NCBI GenBank assembly: GCA_934402125.1
Contig: CAKRTY010000097.1
Coordinates: forward strand, 1 to 6,391
Length of the DNA stretch: 6,391 bases
Origin: an uncultured Anaerosacchariphilus sp.
GTDB taxonomy: Bacteria > Bacillota > Clostridia > Lachnospirales > Lachnospiraceae
Direction: 5' to 3'
A model generated the notes under the pieces. That model was not told the DNA's origin. It searched no databases and saw nothing but the letters and a program-made list of their open reading frames with translations. The translations under genes were made by a program, and so were the position numbers. Positions 1-5,783 of the stretch are shown here, in pieces. Each line of letters starts with the position of its first letter. Positions within the stretch are counted from its first letter, which is position 1.

Positions 1-239
1 GCGTAGACATTTGCCACAAAGGATATTTGAGAGTCTTGTACATGAAGAAATAGAAAATAAGAAAAAACATCGATCACTCAATAATATGTATCCTCTTTAC
101 TGGATAAACAGTAAGGCGGGTATATATCAAAATGATCGATGTTTTTTAGTAAACGTCAAATCTTGCGCCTTGACGAATTAGTTTTTATGCCACACTTTAA
201 ATGACATGAAAAAACGAATAGTTTTTTAGAGAAAGAAAC
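1..239. other. AT-rich intergenic stretch, no confident gene
   Basis: This stretch is visibly richer in A and T than the genes that follow. One forward frame is open from base 2 to a TAG at 179-181 (59 codons), and another forward frame stops at 51-53. Either could be the tail of a gene that begins before the window, but I recognise neither peptide. The 59-codon frame also runs straight through the large inverted repeat at 62-147, which argues against it being coding. A second small inverted repeat, AAAAAAC-gaata-GTTTTTT (209-227), lies near the right end. No rRNA, tRNA or CRISPR repeats are visible. Confidence 0.5.
62..147. repeat. 86-nt inverted repeat forming a long hairpin
   Basis: The arms 62-76 (AAAAAACATCGATCA) and 133-147 are perfect reverse complements over 15 bp. 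Inside them, 84-93 pairs with 118-127 over 10 bp with two G-U wobbles. After a single T/C mismatch, 95-102 pairs with 109-116 over 8 bp with one wobble, closing on the 6-nt loop GATAAA (103-108). The only large interruption is the internal loop 77-83 / 128-132. The outer A6 and T6 tracts would give a U-run on either strand, so a bidirectional terminator is the most economical reading. A small MITE-like element or a structured RNA are alternatives. I see no target-site duplication at its ends. The pairing is certain; the function is not. Confidence 0.75.
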
Positions 240-305
240 TTGTCAAAGCATATTGACAACTATACTTGTCAATGCTATGATAATGATGACAAGAAAAGTT
301 GTCAA
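240..305. promoter_or_regulatory. Repeated TTGTCAA/TTGACAA operator array
   Basis: Exact half-sites lie at 240-246 (TTGTCAA), 253-259 (TTGACAA), 266-272 (TTGTCAA) and 299-305 (TTGTCAA), with a one-mismatch copy ATGACAA at 286-292. They form two 20-bp dyads of the form TTGACAA-N6-TTGTCAA, at 253-272 (exact) and 286-305 (one mismatch), whose centres are 33 bp apart, about three helical turns. The extra upstream half-site pairs with the first dyad at the same 13-bp centre spacing. The first dyad covers the -35 element and spacer, and the second covers the expected transcription start. This is how a repressor-binding region would look. The obvious candidate to bind it is the XRE protein encoded just downstream, which is an inference. 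Confidence 0.7.
253..281 (+). promoter_or_regulatory. Strong sigma-A-type promoter for the XRE/DUF3169 unit
   Basis: A perfect -35 hexamer TTGACA (253-258) is followed by a 17-nt spacer and a -10 hexamer TATGAT (276-281). TG at 273-274 supplies an extended -10. Transcription should begin near 287-289, leaving a leader of about 40 nt before the ATG at 328. The -35 element is itself one of the repeated TTGACAA half-sites, so bound repressor and RNA polymerase would compete directly. Confidence 0.8.
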
Positions 306-327
306 ATACAAAGGAGAACTGAACATT

Positions 328-558
328 ATGCCGTTATTAAATCGTTTAAAGGAATACCGCTCCCGGCTGAATATGAATCAGACGGAGCTGGGGAAGAAGG
401 CGGGCGTATCCCGGCAGACGATCAGTCTGATTGAACGGGGCGATTACTCGCCGTCGGTGACATTAGCTTTGAAGCTGGCGATGATTTGTGAGGTACAGGT
501 AGAGGATATTTTCCGGTATGAGGAGGATGGGGAAGATGAAAGAGAAGAAAACGAATAG
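328..558 (+). CDS. XRE/Cro-C1-type small transcriptional regulator
   Basis: This 76-aa protein is almost entirely a single Cro/C1-type helix-turn-helix DNA-binding domain. Residues about 16-38 form the helix-turn-helix, with the signature MNQTELGKKAGVSRQTISLI followed by ERG. The recognition helix starts near Ser28. An acidic tail (about residues 64-76) follows. The ATG at 328 is chosen because AAGGAG lies at 311-316 and because the peptide from here matches the usual compact size of these regulators. The same frame is open upstream to a TTG at 253, but that codon lies inside the -35 element. The gene overlaps the next one by 23 bp. Regulators of this type are commonly paired with a small membrane protein. 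The dyads in its own promoter suggest autoregulation. The ligand or signal, if any, is unknown. Confidence 0.9.
   Translation: MPLLNRLKEYRSRLNMNQTELGKKAGVSRQTISLIERGDYSPSVTLALKLAMICEVQVEDIFRYEEDGEDEREENE
521..526 (+). promoter_or_regulatory. Ribosome binding site inside the XRE gene
   Basis: A perfect AGGAGG sits 9 nt before the ATG at 536 and lies within the coding sequence of the XRE gene. It decides the start of the DUF3169 gene: an in-frame ATG at 518 lies before this site and has no comparable Shine-Dalgarno sequence. Confidence 0.8.
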
Positions 559-1315
559 CTATAAAAGAGCTTTGAAGATTATGGTAGTTGGCGGAGTGCT
601 GGGCGGCATTTCCGGAGGCCTTTGTATGGCAGCAAAAACGCATGGAAGCGGATTGTATCTGAAAGAAATCATTGTGTTGATCCAAAGCATGATGGCACCG
701 CTTCTGGGAATTATTTTTGCAGGATCTGTGATTCTGGAGGAGGGCAGTTACCGGAGGCTGAAGGCGATATGCGAAAAGCAACAGACGGCAGAGGACGAGG
801 AATGCGACCGGTTGGAGTATGAGGAAGAGAAGGAAGGCGCTTTCGGCATGAATGTGAATGTGCTGTCCCAGATACTTTGCATTCTGGTTCTGACCTTTGG
901 CTATTCCATGAAATATATCACAGCTGATGGCCATGCATACCGTTTTTTAGCTGCCTGCATGATCTTTGTTGTCTGTTTTATCTATGAGTATTTCTGGCAG
1001 ATTCGCTACGTAAAGCTGCTTCAGAAGACCCATCCGGAGAAAAAGGGAGAACCGTCTTCGCTGAAGTTTCAGGAGCAGTGGCTGGAGAGCTGCGATGAAG
1101 CGGAGAAAGAGATCATATACCAGAGCGCTTATAAGGCTTATATGACGGTGAATCGGACAATTCCGGTTCTGCTGGTGGGAACGATGGTAGCGAATTTGTA
1201 TTTTGATACAGGGATGTTTGCGGTGGTAGTAGTATCCGTTATCTGGCTGCTGACGCAGTTTACATACTCGCATTACTGTATAAAGCTGAGAGAAGCGAGG
1301 GCATTGGTCAGATAA
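536..1315 (+). CDS. DUF3169 family six-helix membrane protein
   Basis: This 259-aa integral membrane protein resembles the DUF3169 family, which often sits next to a small XRE regulator; its biochemical role is not known. Hydrophobic segments lie at about residues 14-33, 45-67, 109-126, 135-154, 208-224 and 226-243, giving six predicted helices. A charged, acidic loop (about 75-105) follows the second helix. A hydrophilic stretch (about 160-205) before the fifth holds the WLESCDEAEKEIIYQSAYKAY-like block (about 182-202), which I take as the family's conserved motif. Basic residues at the N-terminus suggest that end is cytoplasmic. The start at 536 is set by AGGAGG at 521-526. The 23-bp overlap with the regulator implies translational coupling. 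I infer it acts with the regulator, perhaps in sensing or in a membrane-stress response, but the sequence does not show which. Confidence 0.8.
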   Translation: MKEKKTNSYKRALKIMVVGGVLGGISGGLCMAAKTHGSGLYLKEIIVLIQSMMAPLLGIIFAGSVILEEGSYRRLKAICEKQQTAEDEECDRLEYEEEKEGAFGMNVNVLSQILCILVLTFGYSMKYITADGHAYRFLAACMIFVVCFIYEYFWQIRYVKLLQKTHPEKKGEPSSLKFQEQWLESCDEAEKEIIYQSAYKAYMTVNRTIPVLLVGTMVANLYFDTGMFAVVVVSVIWLLTQFTYSHYCIKLREARALVR

Positions 1316-1325
1316 AAGAAATCTC

Positions 1326-1354
1326 TTTCCCGAACACACATTTTGTGTTAGAAT
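1326..1354 (+). promoter_or_regulatory. Likely promoter for the GTPase-led unit
   Basis: A -10 hexamer TAGAAT (1349-1354) is preceded by TG at 1346-1347, making an extended -10. A weak -35, TTTCCC (1326-1331), lies 17 nt upstream. The short leader then reaches the ribosome binding site GAGGT (1362-1366) and the ATG at 1375. The -35 matches consensus poorly, so confidence rests on the extended -10 and its position just after the preceding gene's stop. Confidence 0.5.
1331..1344. promoter_or_regulatory. LexA-box-like sequence between -35 and -10
   Basis: CGAACACACATTTT matches 12 of 14 positions of the Gram-positive LexA (DinR) consensus CGAACRNRYGTTYC; the mismatches are A for G at position 10 and T for C at position 14. 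It lies almost exactly in the spacer of the predicted promoter, where a repressor would block polymerase. The right half is weak, so binding is a hypothesis and not an established site. Confidence 0.35.
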
Positions 1355-1374
1355 GGAATCCGAGGTTTGAATGT

Positions 1375-4044
1375 ATGGAAAAGAGAACGACAATTGGAAT
1401 CCTGGCCCATGTGGACGCAGGAAAGACAACTTTGGCAGAAACCATGCTTTACCGGTGCGGCGCTATTCGGAAGGCGGGCCGCGTGGATCATGGCGACGCC
1501 CATATGGATACCCACAGTCTGGAGCGGGCCAGAGGCATTACGATTTTTGCAAGCCAGGCCCAGCTGCAGCTAGGAGGCTGGAAAGCAGCGCTCTTAGATA
1601 CGCCGGGGCATGTGGATTTTTCCGCAGAGATGGAACGCACCCTCTGGGTGCTGGACTACGCCATTCTGGTAATTAACGGTGCGGACGGCGTGCAGGCTCA
1701 TGTGAGGACGTTGTGGAAGCTTCTGAAGCAGTACCGGATTCCAGTTTTCTTATTTGTGAATAAAATGGATCAGCCCGGAACGGATCGGGCGGCGCTCCTG
1801 GCGGAGCTGAAGGATGCTCTGGACGGACGCTGCGTGGATTTTACGGCGGATCGTGCAGAGGCGGATATCTGGGAGGATGCGGCAGTCTGCGATGAGACTT
1901 TGCTGGAAGAGTTTCTGGAGCAGGGAACATTACGTATAGAAAGTATCGCTCATAAGATAAAGGAGCGGCAGCTTTACCCCTGTTATTTTGGATCCGCTCT
2001 GAAAGATGAAGGCGTGCAGGAATTCCTGGACGCCATGGCGCTTTATATGGAACCGCACACGTATCCGGCAGAATTCGGCGCGCGTGTATACAAGATTGGC
2101 CGGGACGAGCAGGGCAACCGCCTGAGTTATCTGAAGGTAACGGGGGGAAGTCTGAAAGTCAAGCAGTTGATCAGCGGAGAGCAGGACGGAGAATCCTGGG
2201 AAGAAAAGGCGGATCAGATTCGTCTCTATTCCGGCAACAGCTATGAAGCAGTGCAGGAAGCCCCCGCAGGGACGGCCTGCGCAGTGACCGGGCTTTCCCG
2301 TACCTGGGCAGGGGAAGGCCTGGGAGCGGAAGAGCGGGGACCGGTACCGGCGCTGGAACCGGTTCTGACTTATCAGCTGCTGCCGCCGGAAGGCTGTAAT
2401 CTTCATGAGCTTTTGCAGAAGCTGCGCCGTCTGGAGGAAGAACTTCCGGAGCTGCATGTGGTCTGGAGGGAAGAGCTTTCCGAGATTCATGTGCGTGTGA
2501 TGGGCGAGGTACAGATAGAGATTCTGAAGAGCCTGATGCAGGAACGCTTCGGCGTTCCGGTAGAGTTTGGAGCAGGCAGTATTGTATACAAGGAAACGAT
2601 TGAAGACACCGTAGAGGGTGTAGGACATTTTGAACCGCTGCGCCATTACGCTGAGGTACATCTGCTTCTGGAGCCCGGAGAGCCGGGAAGCGGACTGGTA
2701 TTTGACAGCTGCTGCAGCGAAGACGTGCTGGATCGCAACTGGCAGCGGCTGATCTTGACCCATCTTTCGGAACGGAGCCATCCTGGGGTATTGATCGGAG
2801 CGGAGATTACCGATATGAAGATTTCTCTGGCAGCCGGAAGAGCCCATGCCAAGCATACGGAGGGCGGCGATTTCCGGCAGGCCACCTACCGGGCGGTGCG
2901 TCAGGGGCTGATGCAGGCGAAAAGTGTGCTTCTGGAGCCGTTTTATGAGTTCCGGCTGACTGTCCCGGCAGACAAGCTGGGCCGGGCTATGACAGATATT
3001 CAGAAGATGTCCGGTACATTTTCAGAACCGGAGAATGAGAACGGACGCATGGTACTGTCCGGAACTGCTCCCGTATCGCGGATGCAGGGCTACGCGGCAG
3101 AGGTGACTGCCTATACCAGAGGCGAGGGGCAGCTGTCCTGTGCGCTTAAGGGCTATGGCCCCTGCGGCAATGCGGAGGAGATCATTGCTGCCGCAGGCTA
3201 TGATTCGGAAGCGGACGTCCAGAATCCCACCGGTTCGGTGTTCTGTGCCCATGGCGCAGGCTTTTATGTACCCTGGAATCAGGTTTTTTCCTATATGCAG
3301 GTGGACAGTGTTCTGCGGCCGAAGAAGGATCCGGGGGAAGCGGGGCTTGAGACTGCCAGACGAAGCAGGTCTTCTCTGGGAGCAGCAGATCCAAAGGAGC
3401 TGGACGAGATATTCGAGCGTACCTATGGACCGATCCGGCGTGACCGTCAGGGCGTAGGCCGTGTGGAACGAAGCTTCCGAAAGGAATCGGACGAGGAAGG
3501 AATCCGGAAAATCAGGTTCCGGAAGAAGGAAAAGGAATATCTTCTGGTGGACGGCTATAATATTATCTTTGCCTGGGAGGATCTGAAGGCGCTTTCGGAA
3601 GTGAATCTGGAGTCTGCCCGTGGGAAGCTGATGGATATTCTCTGCAATCTGCAGGGAGCCCTGGGCTGTACGCTGATTCTGGTCTTTGACGCTTATCGCG
3701 TGGAAGGGGGAACCCGGGAAATTTTTCGGTACCATAATATTCATGTGGTGTATACAAAAGAAGCTGAGACGGCGGACCAGTATATTGAGAAGACGGTTCA
3801 TGAAATAGGAAGGAAATACCAAGTAACGGTAGCTACCTCCGACGGCCTGGAGCAGGTGATTATTATGGGACAGGGCGCGGCAAGGCTTTCTGCCTCGGGT
3901 CTTCGGGAGCTGGTGGAGCTGACCGGAAATGAGCTTCGGGAAAGTCTGGAGCAGAAGCCGGTGGGCACAAAGAATTACCTGTTTGAAAATCTGTCTGACG
4001 AGGTCCGAAGCTGGATAGAAGAAATGATGTCAGCAGAAGAATGA
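1375..4044 (+). CDS. Tet(M)/EF-G-like translation GTPase fused to a YacP/Rae1-type NYN ribonuclease
   Basis: This 889-aa fusion joins a ribosome-binding GTPase to an RNase domain. GTPase motifs: P-loop AHVDAGKT (11-18), switch I RGITI (53-57), DTPGH with the catalytic-type His79 (75-79), NKMD (129-132) and SAL (207-209). EF-G-like domain II (about 235-330), domain III (331-405), domain IV (406-530) and domain V (521-595) follow. Next comes a segment (about 596-645) containing SVFCAHGAGF, absent from Tet(M), and a helix near 676-690 recalling the Tet(M) C-terminal helix. After a basic linker, residues 721-889 form a YacP/Rae1-like NYN domain with VDGYN (D726), VFDA (D772), KEAETAD (D801), TSD (D823) and GQGAARLSA. 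Bacillus Rae1 cleaves mRNA in the ribosomal A site, and Tet(M) acts at the same site. Tet(M) has about 639 residues and Rae1 about 170, so this is close to a full-length fusion of both. The ATG at 1375 is chosen because GAGGT (1362-1366) precedes it and the P-loop sits at the usual distance; a GTG at 1345 overlaps the promoter. The domain IV tip differs from Tet(M), so tetracycline resistance is doubtful. Confidence 0.9.
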   Translation: MEKRTTIGILAHVDAGKTTLAETMLYRCGAIRKAGRVDHGDAHMDTHSLERARGITIFASQAQLQLGGWKAALLDTPGHVDFSAEMERTLWVLDYAILVINGADGVQAHVRTLWKLLKQYRIPVFLFVNKMDQPGTDRAALLAELKDALDGRCVDFTADRAEADIWEDAAVCDETLLEEFLEQGTLRIESIAHKIKERQLYPCYFGSALKDEGVQEFLDAMALYMEPHTYPAEFGARVYKIGRDEQGNRLSYLKVTGGSLKVKQLISGEQDGESWEEKADQIRLYSGNSYEAVQEAPAGTACAVTGLSRTWAGEGLGAEERGPVPALEPVLTYQLLPPEGCNLHELLQKLRRLEEELPELHVVWREELSEIHVRVMGEVQIEILKSLMQERFGVPVEFGAGSIVYKETIEDTVEGVGHFEPLRHYAEVHLLLEPGEPGSGLVFDSCCSEDVLDRNWQRLILTHLSERSHPGVLIGAEITDMKISLAAGRAHAKHTEGGDFRQATYRAVRQGLMQAKSVLLEPFYEFRLTVPADKLGRAMTDIQKMSGTFSEPENENGRMVLSGTAPVSRMQGYAAEVTAYTRGEGQLSCALKGYGPCGNAEEIIAAAGYDSEADVQNPTGSVFCAHGAGFYVPWNQVFSYMQVDSVLRPKKDPGEAGLETARRSRSSLGAADPKELDEIFERTYGPIRRDRQGVGRVERSFRKESDEEGIRKIRFRKKEKEYLLVDGYNIIFAWEDLKALSEVNLESARGKLMDILCNLQGALGCTLILVFDAYRVEGGTREIFRYHNIHVVYTKEAETADQYIEKTVHEIGRKYQVTVATSDGLEQVIIMGQGAARLSASGLRELVELTGNELRESLEQKPVGTKNYLFENLSDEVRSWIEEMMSAEE

Positions 4045-4059
4045 GAAAAAATCAGATTC

Positions 4060-4070
4060 AGGAGTGAAGG
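4060..4070 (+). promoter_or_regulatory. Double Shine-Dalgarno that sets the DUF4317 start
   Basis: AGGAG (4060-4064) and GAAGG (4066-4070) precede the ATG at 4076 by 11 and 5 nt. An in-frame GTG at 4064 falls inside this site and cannot be served by it, so 4076 is the better start. Confidence 0.65.
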
Positions 4071-4075
4071 ATTAC

Positions 4076-5233
4076 ATGAATAAAAAAGAAATTGCGGAGA
4101 TAAAGAAGCAGTTTACGCCCCAGAACTGTGCGCTGACCAGACTCTGCGCCTGTTATGTGGATGGAGAGAAGAATAAAAAGAGCGAGATGAAAGAGGCGTT
4201 TCTTTCCCAGTCCGAGGAAGAATGCTTTAAATATTTTGAAATTTTCAGAAAGAGCCTGTCCGGTACGGTGGGGAAAAATCTGGTAAATCTGGAGTTTCCG
4301 CTGGAAACGGAGCTGGAAGGCGGGCAGCAGGAGTTTTTACGGAAGCTTCGGGACAGCAAGCTGAAGGACGATGTACTTCTGGAGCAGTTCTATGACAAGA
4401 TCATAGAAAACTATGAATATGGAGAGAATTACCTGATTTTACTGGTACACGGTATGTATGACGTGCCGGGCAAGTCCTCAGACAATGAGGAGATGTTTGA
4501 CGCTTCCGATGAGGTGTACGAGTATCTGCTCTGTACCATCTGCCCGGTAAATCTGGCCAAGGCAGGCTTAAGCTATGACGCGGAGAGCAACCGCTTTGGT
4601 TCTAGGGTAAGGGATTGGCTGGTAGAGCTTCCCATGGCGGGCTTTCTGTTCCCGGCATTTCAGGATCGCAGTACAGATCTGCACGGCATGCTTTATTATT
4701 CCAAAAATGCGGAAGAATTGAAGGACGACTTTGTAGAGGGAATGTTTGGCTGCGGTACGCCATTGACTGCCGCGGATCAGAAGGATACCTTCAACGCTAT
4801 GATTGAGGAAACCCTGGGTGAGGAGTGCGATTACGAGGCAGTCCGGAATATCCATGAGAAGCTGTATGAGATGGCGGAGGAAAAGAAGGATGAGCCGGAG
4901 CCCCTGGTGCTGAGTAAGGCCGAAGTGAAGCATCTCTTTGCCGAAAGCGGCGTGAAGGCAGAGAAAATGGAAGAACTTGAGGAGCGCTATGAGGAATCGG
5001 TGGGAGCCAATACGGAATTTCTGGCATCCAATGTGATGAATACGCGAAAATTTGAGATTAAGGCGCCGGATGTGGTGATTCAGGTAAATCCGGAGCGTGC
5101 GGATCTGGTGGAGACACGGATCATCAACGGAAGAAAATGTCTGGTGATTCCGGTGGATGACCGGGTGGAGGTAAATGGAATCTCCGTCCTTACGATGGGA
5201 CGTTCCGGACAGGAAGAGGAAGGTTGGGAATAG
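4076..5233 (+). CDS. DUF4317 family protein
   Basis: This 385-aa protein matches what I know of DUF4317, a family of unknown function found mainly in Clostridia. Recognisable blocks are the N-terminal KKQFTPQNCALTRLCACYVDG (about 10-30), EVYEYLLCTICPVNLAKAGL (146-165), GFLFPAFQDRSTDLHGMLYY (189-208) and FGCGTPLTAADQKDTF (224-239). It looks soluble: I see no signal peptide or membrane helix. The middle is acidic, with a charged, probably helical segment (about 258-310). Cysteines cluster at 18, 24 and 26 and again at 153 and 156; a metal site is possible but unproven. The gene starts 31 nt after the GTPase fusion and ends 1 nt before greA, so co-transcription is likely. The position between translation and transcription factors suggests a link to gene expression, but nothing in the sequence shows a reaction. 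Confidence 0.85.
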   Translation: MNKKEIAEIKKQFTPQNCALTRLCACYVDGEKNKKSEMKEAFLSQSEEECFKYFEIFRKSLSGTVGKNLVNLEFPLETELEGGQQEFLRKLRDSKLKDDVLLEQFYDKIIENYEYGENYLILLVHGMYDVPGKSSDNEEMFDASDEVYEYLLCTICPVNLAKAGLSYDAESNRFGSRVRDWLVELPMAGFLFPAFQDRSTDLHGMLYYSKNAEELKDDFVEGMFGCGTPLTAADQKDTFNAMIEETLGEECDYEAVRNIHEKLYEMAEEKKDEPEPLVLSKAEVKHLFAESGVKAEKMEELEERYEESVGANTEFLASNVMNTRKFEIKAPDVVIQVNPERADLVETRIINGRKCLVIPVDDRVEVNGISVLTMGRSGQEEEGWE

Positions 5234-5234
5234 A

Positions 5235-5732
5235 ATGCGGGAACAGCTGACAAAGCAGGATGTGGAAAAAATCCAGCAGGAGATAGAACATCGGAAGCTG
5301 GTGGTGCGGAAAGAAGCGATTGAAGCAGTCAAGGAAGCGCGCGCCCATGGAGATTTGAGTGAAAATTTTGAGTATTACGCAGCAAAGAAGGATAAGAACC
5401 AGAATGAAAGCCGGATTCGTTATCTGGAGAGAATGCTGAAGACTGCCCGGGTGATAGAAGATCATTCCGGCGCAGACGAGGTAGGTATGGATACAAAGGT
5501 TGTGCTATACTATGAAGACGAGGACGAAACGGAAGAAGTGAAAATCGTCACCTCTATCCGGGGAAATTCCCTGGAGGGCCGTATCAGCATCGAGTCACCG
5601 CTGGGCAAAGCGCTTCTGGGTCATAAAGTGGGTGACCGGGTTCACGTGCAGGTGGGAAACGGCGGTTATGAGGTACAGATTTGTTCTATTGACAAAGATG
5701 GCGGCGAGGACGAAGGGATCCGGAAATTCTGA
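5235..5732 (+). CDS. greA: Transcription elongation factor GreA
   Basis: This 165-aa protein is a Gre factor. It enters the secondary channel of backtracked RNA polymerase and stimulates cleavage of the extruded RNA 3' end, restarting elongation. Residues 1-75 form the antiparallel coiled coil, whose tip carries GDLSENFEYYAAKK with the two acidic residues (D40 and E43) that coordinate the catalytic metal in the family. Residues about 80-155 form the FKBP-like domain, with the hallmark ISIESPLGKALLGHKVGDRV (117-136). Length is slightly above the usual ~158 because of an acidic and basic C-terminal tail. The ATG at 5235 follows GAGGAAGG (5216-5223) by 11 nt and lies 1 nt past the preceding stop. 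The KNQNESRIRYLERMLKTARV stretch differs from the E. coli type, so this may be a second Gre paralogue in the genome. Confidence 0.93.
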   Translation: MREQLTKQDVEKIQQEIEHRKLVVRKEAIEAVKEARAHGDLSENFEYYAAKKDKNQNESRIRYLERMLKTARVIEDHSGADEVGMDTKVVLYYEDEDETEEVKIVTSIRGNSLEGRISIESPLGKALLGHKVGDRVHVQVGNGGYEVQICSIDKDGGEDEGIRKF

Positions 5733-5783
5733 CGGCCGGCTCTTATGCAGTTGATAAAATACAAAGAAAAATGGGGATAGGTT

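Noticed and set aside
2..181. A 59-codon open frame running in from the left edge, as a gene tail
   Set aside because: The peptide is not recognisable, it crosses the 86-nt inverted repeat, and no ribosome binding site or start can be assessed. It is kept only as a possibility in the intergenic entry.
181..227. GTTTTTATG (181-189) could pair with CATGAAAAAAC (205-215), which could instead pair with GTTTTTT (221-227), resembling a terminator/antiterminator switch
   Set aside because: The stems are only A/T-rich runs with a bulge, and they lie upstream of the predicted transcription start of the next gene, so low-complexity coincidence is more likely.
1315..1328. AAAGA-aatc-TCTTT as a terminator after the DUF3169 gene
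   Set aside because: A 5-bp, mostly A-T stem without a following T-tract is too weak to support termination.
1345..1374. GTG at 1345 as the start of the GTPase fusion
   Set aside because: It overlaps the predicted extended -10 and lacks a Shine-Dalgarno. The ATG at 1375 has GAGGT at the right distance and gives the family's usual N-terminus before the P-loop.
1930..2856. Long minus-strand open frame of about 308 codons opposite the GTPase
   Set aside because: It lies wholly within the well-supported GTPase fusion, has no recognisable domain or ribosome binding site, and is explained by codon bias on the coding strand. The minus-strand frames at 3022-3822 and 4568-5332 are rejected for the same reason.
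1375..4044. Acquired tetracycline-resistance gene on a mobile element
   Set aside because: There are no transposase, integrase or conjugation genes nearby, base composition matches the neighbours, the drug-displacing tip is not conserved, and the gene appears to be part of a chromosomal operon.
5733..5783. Terminator (GGCCGGC) or promoter (GATAAAAT) between greA and the methyltransferase
   Set aside because: The GC palindrome is only a few bases with no T-tract, and no -35 stands at a proper distance from the AT-rich hexamer.
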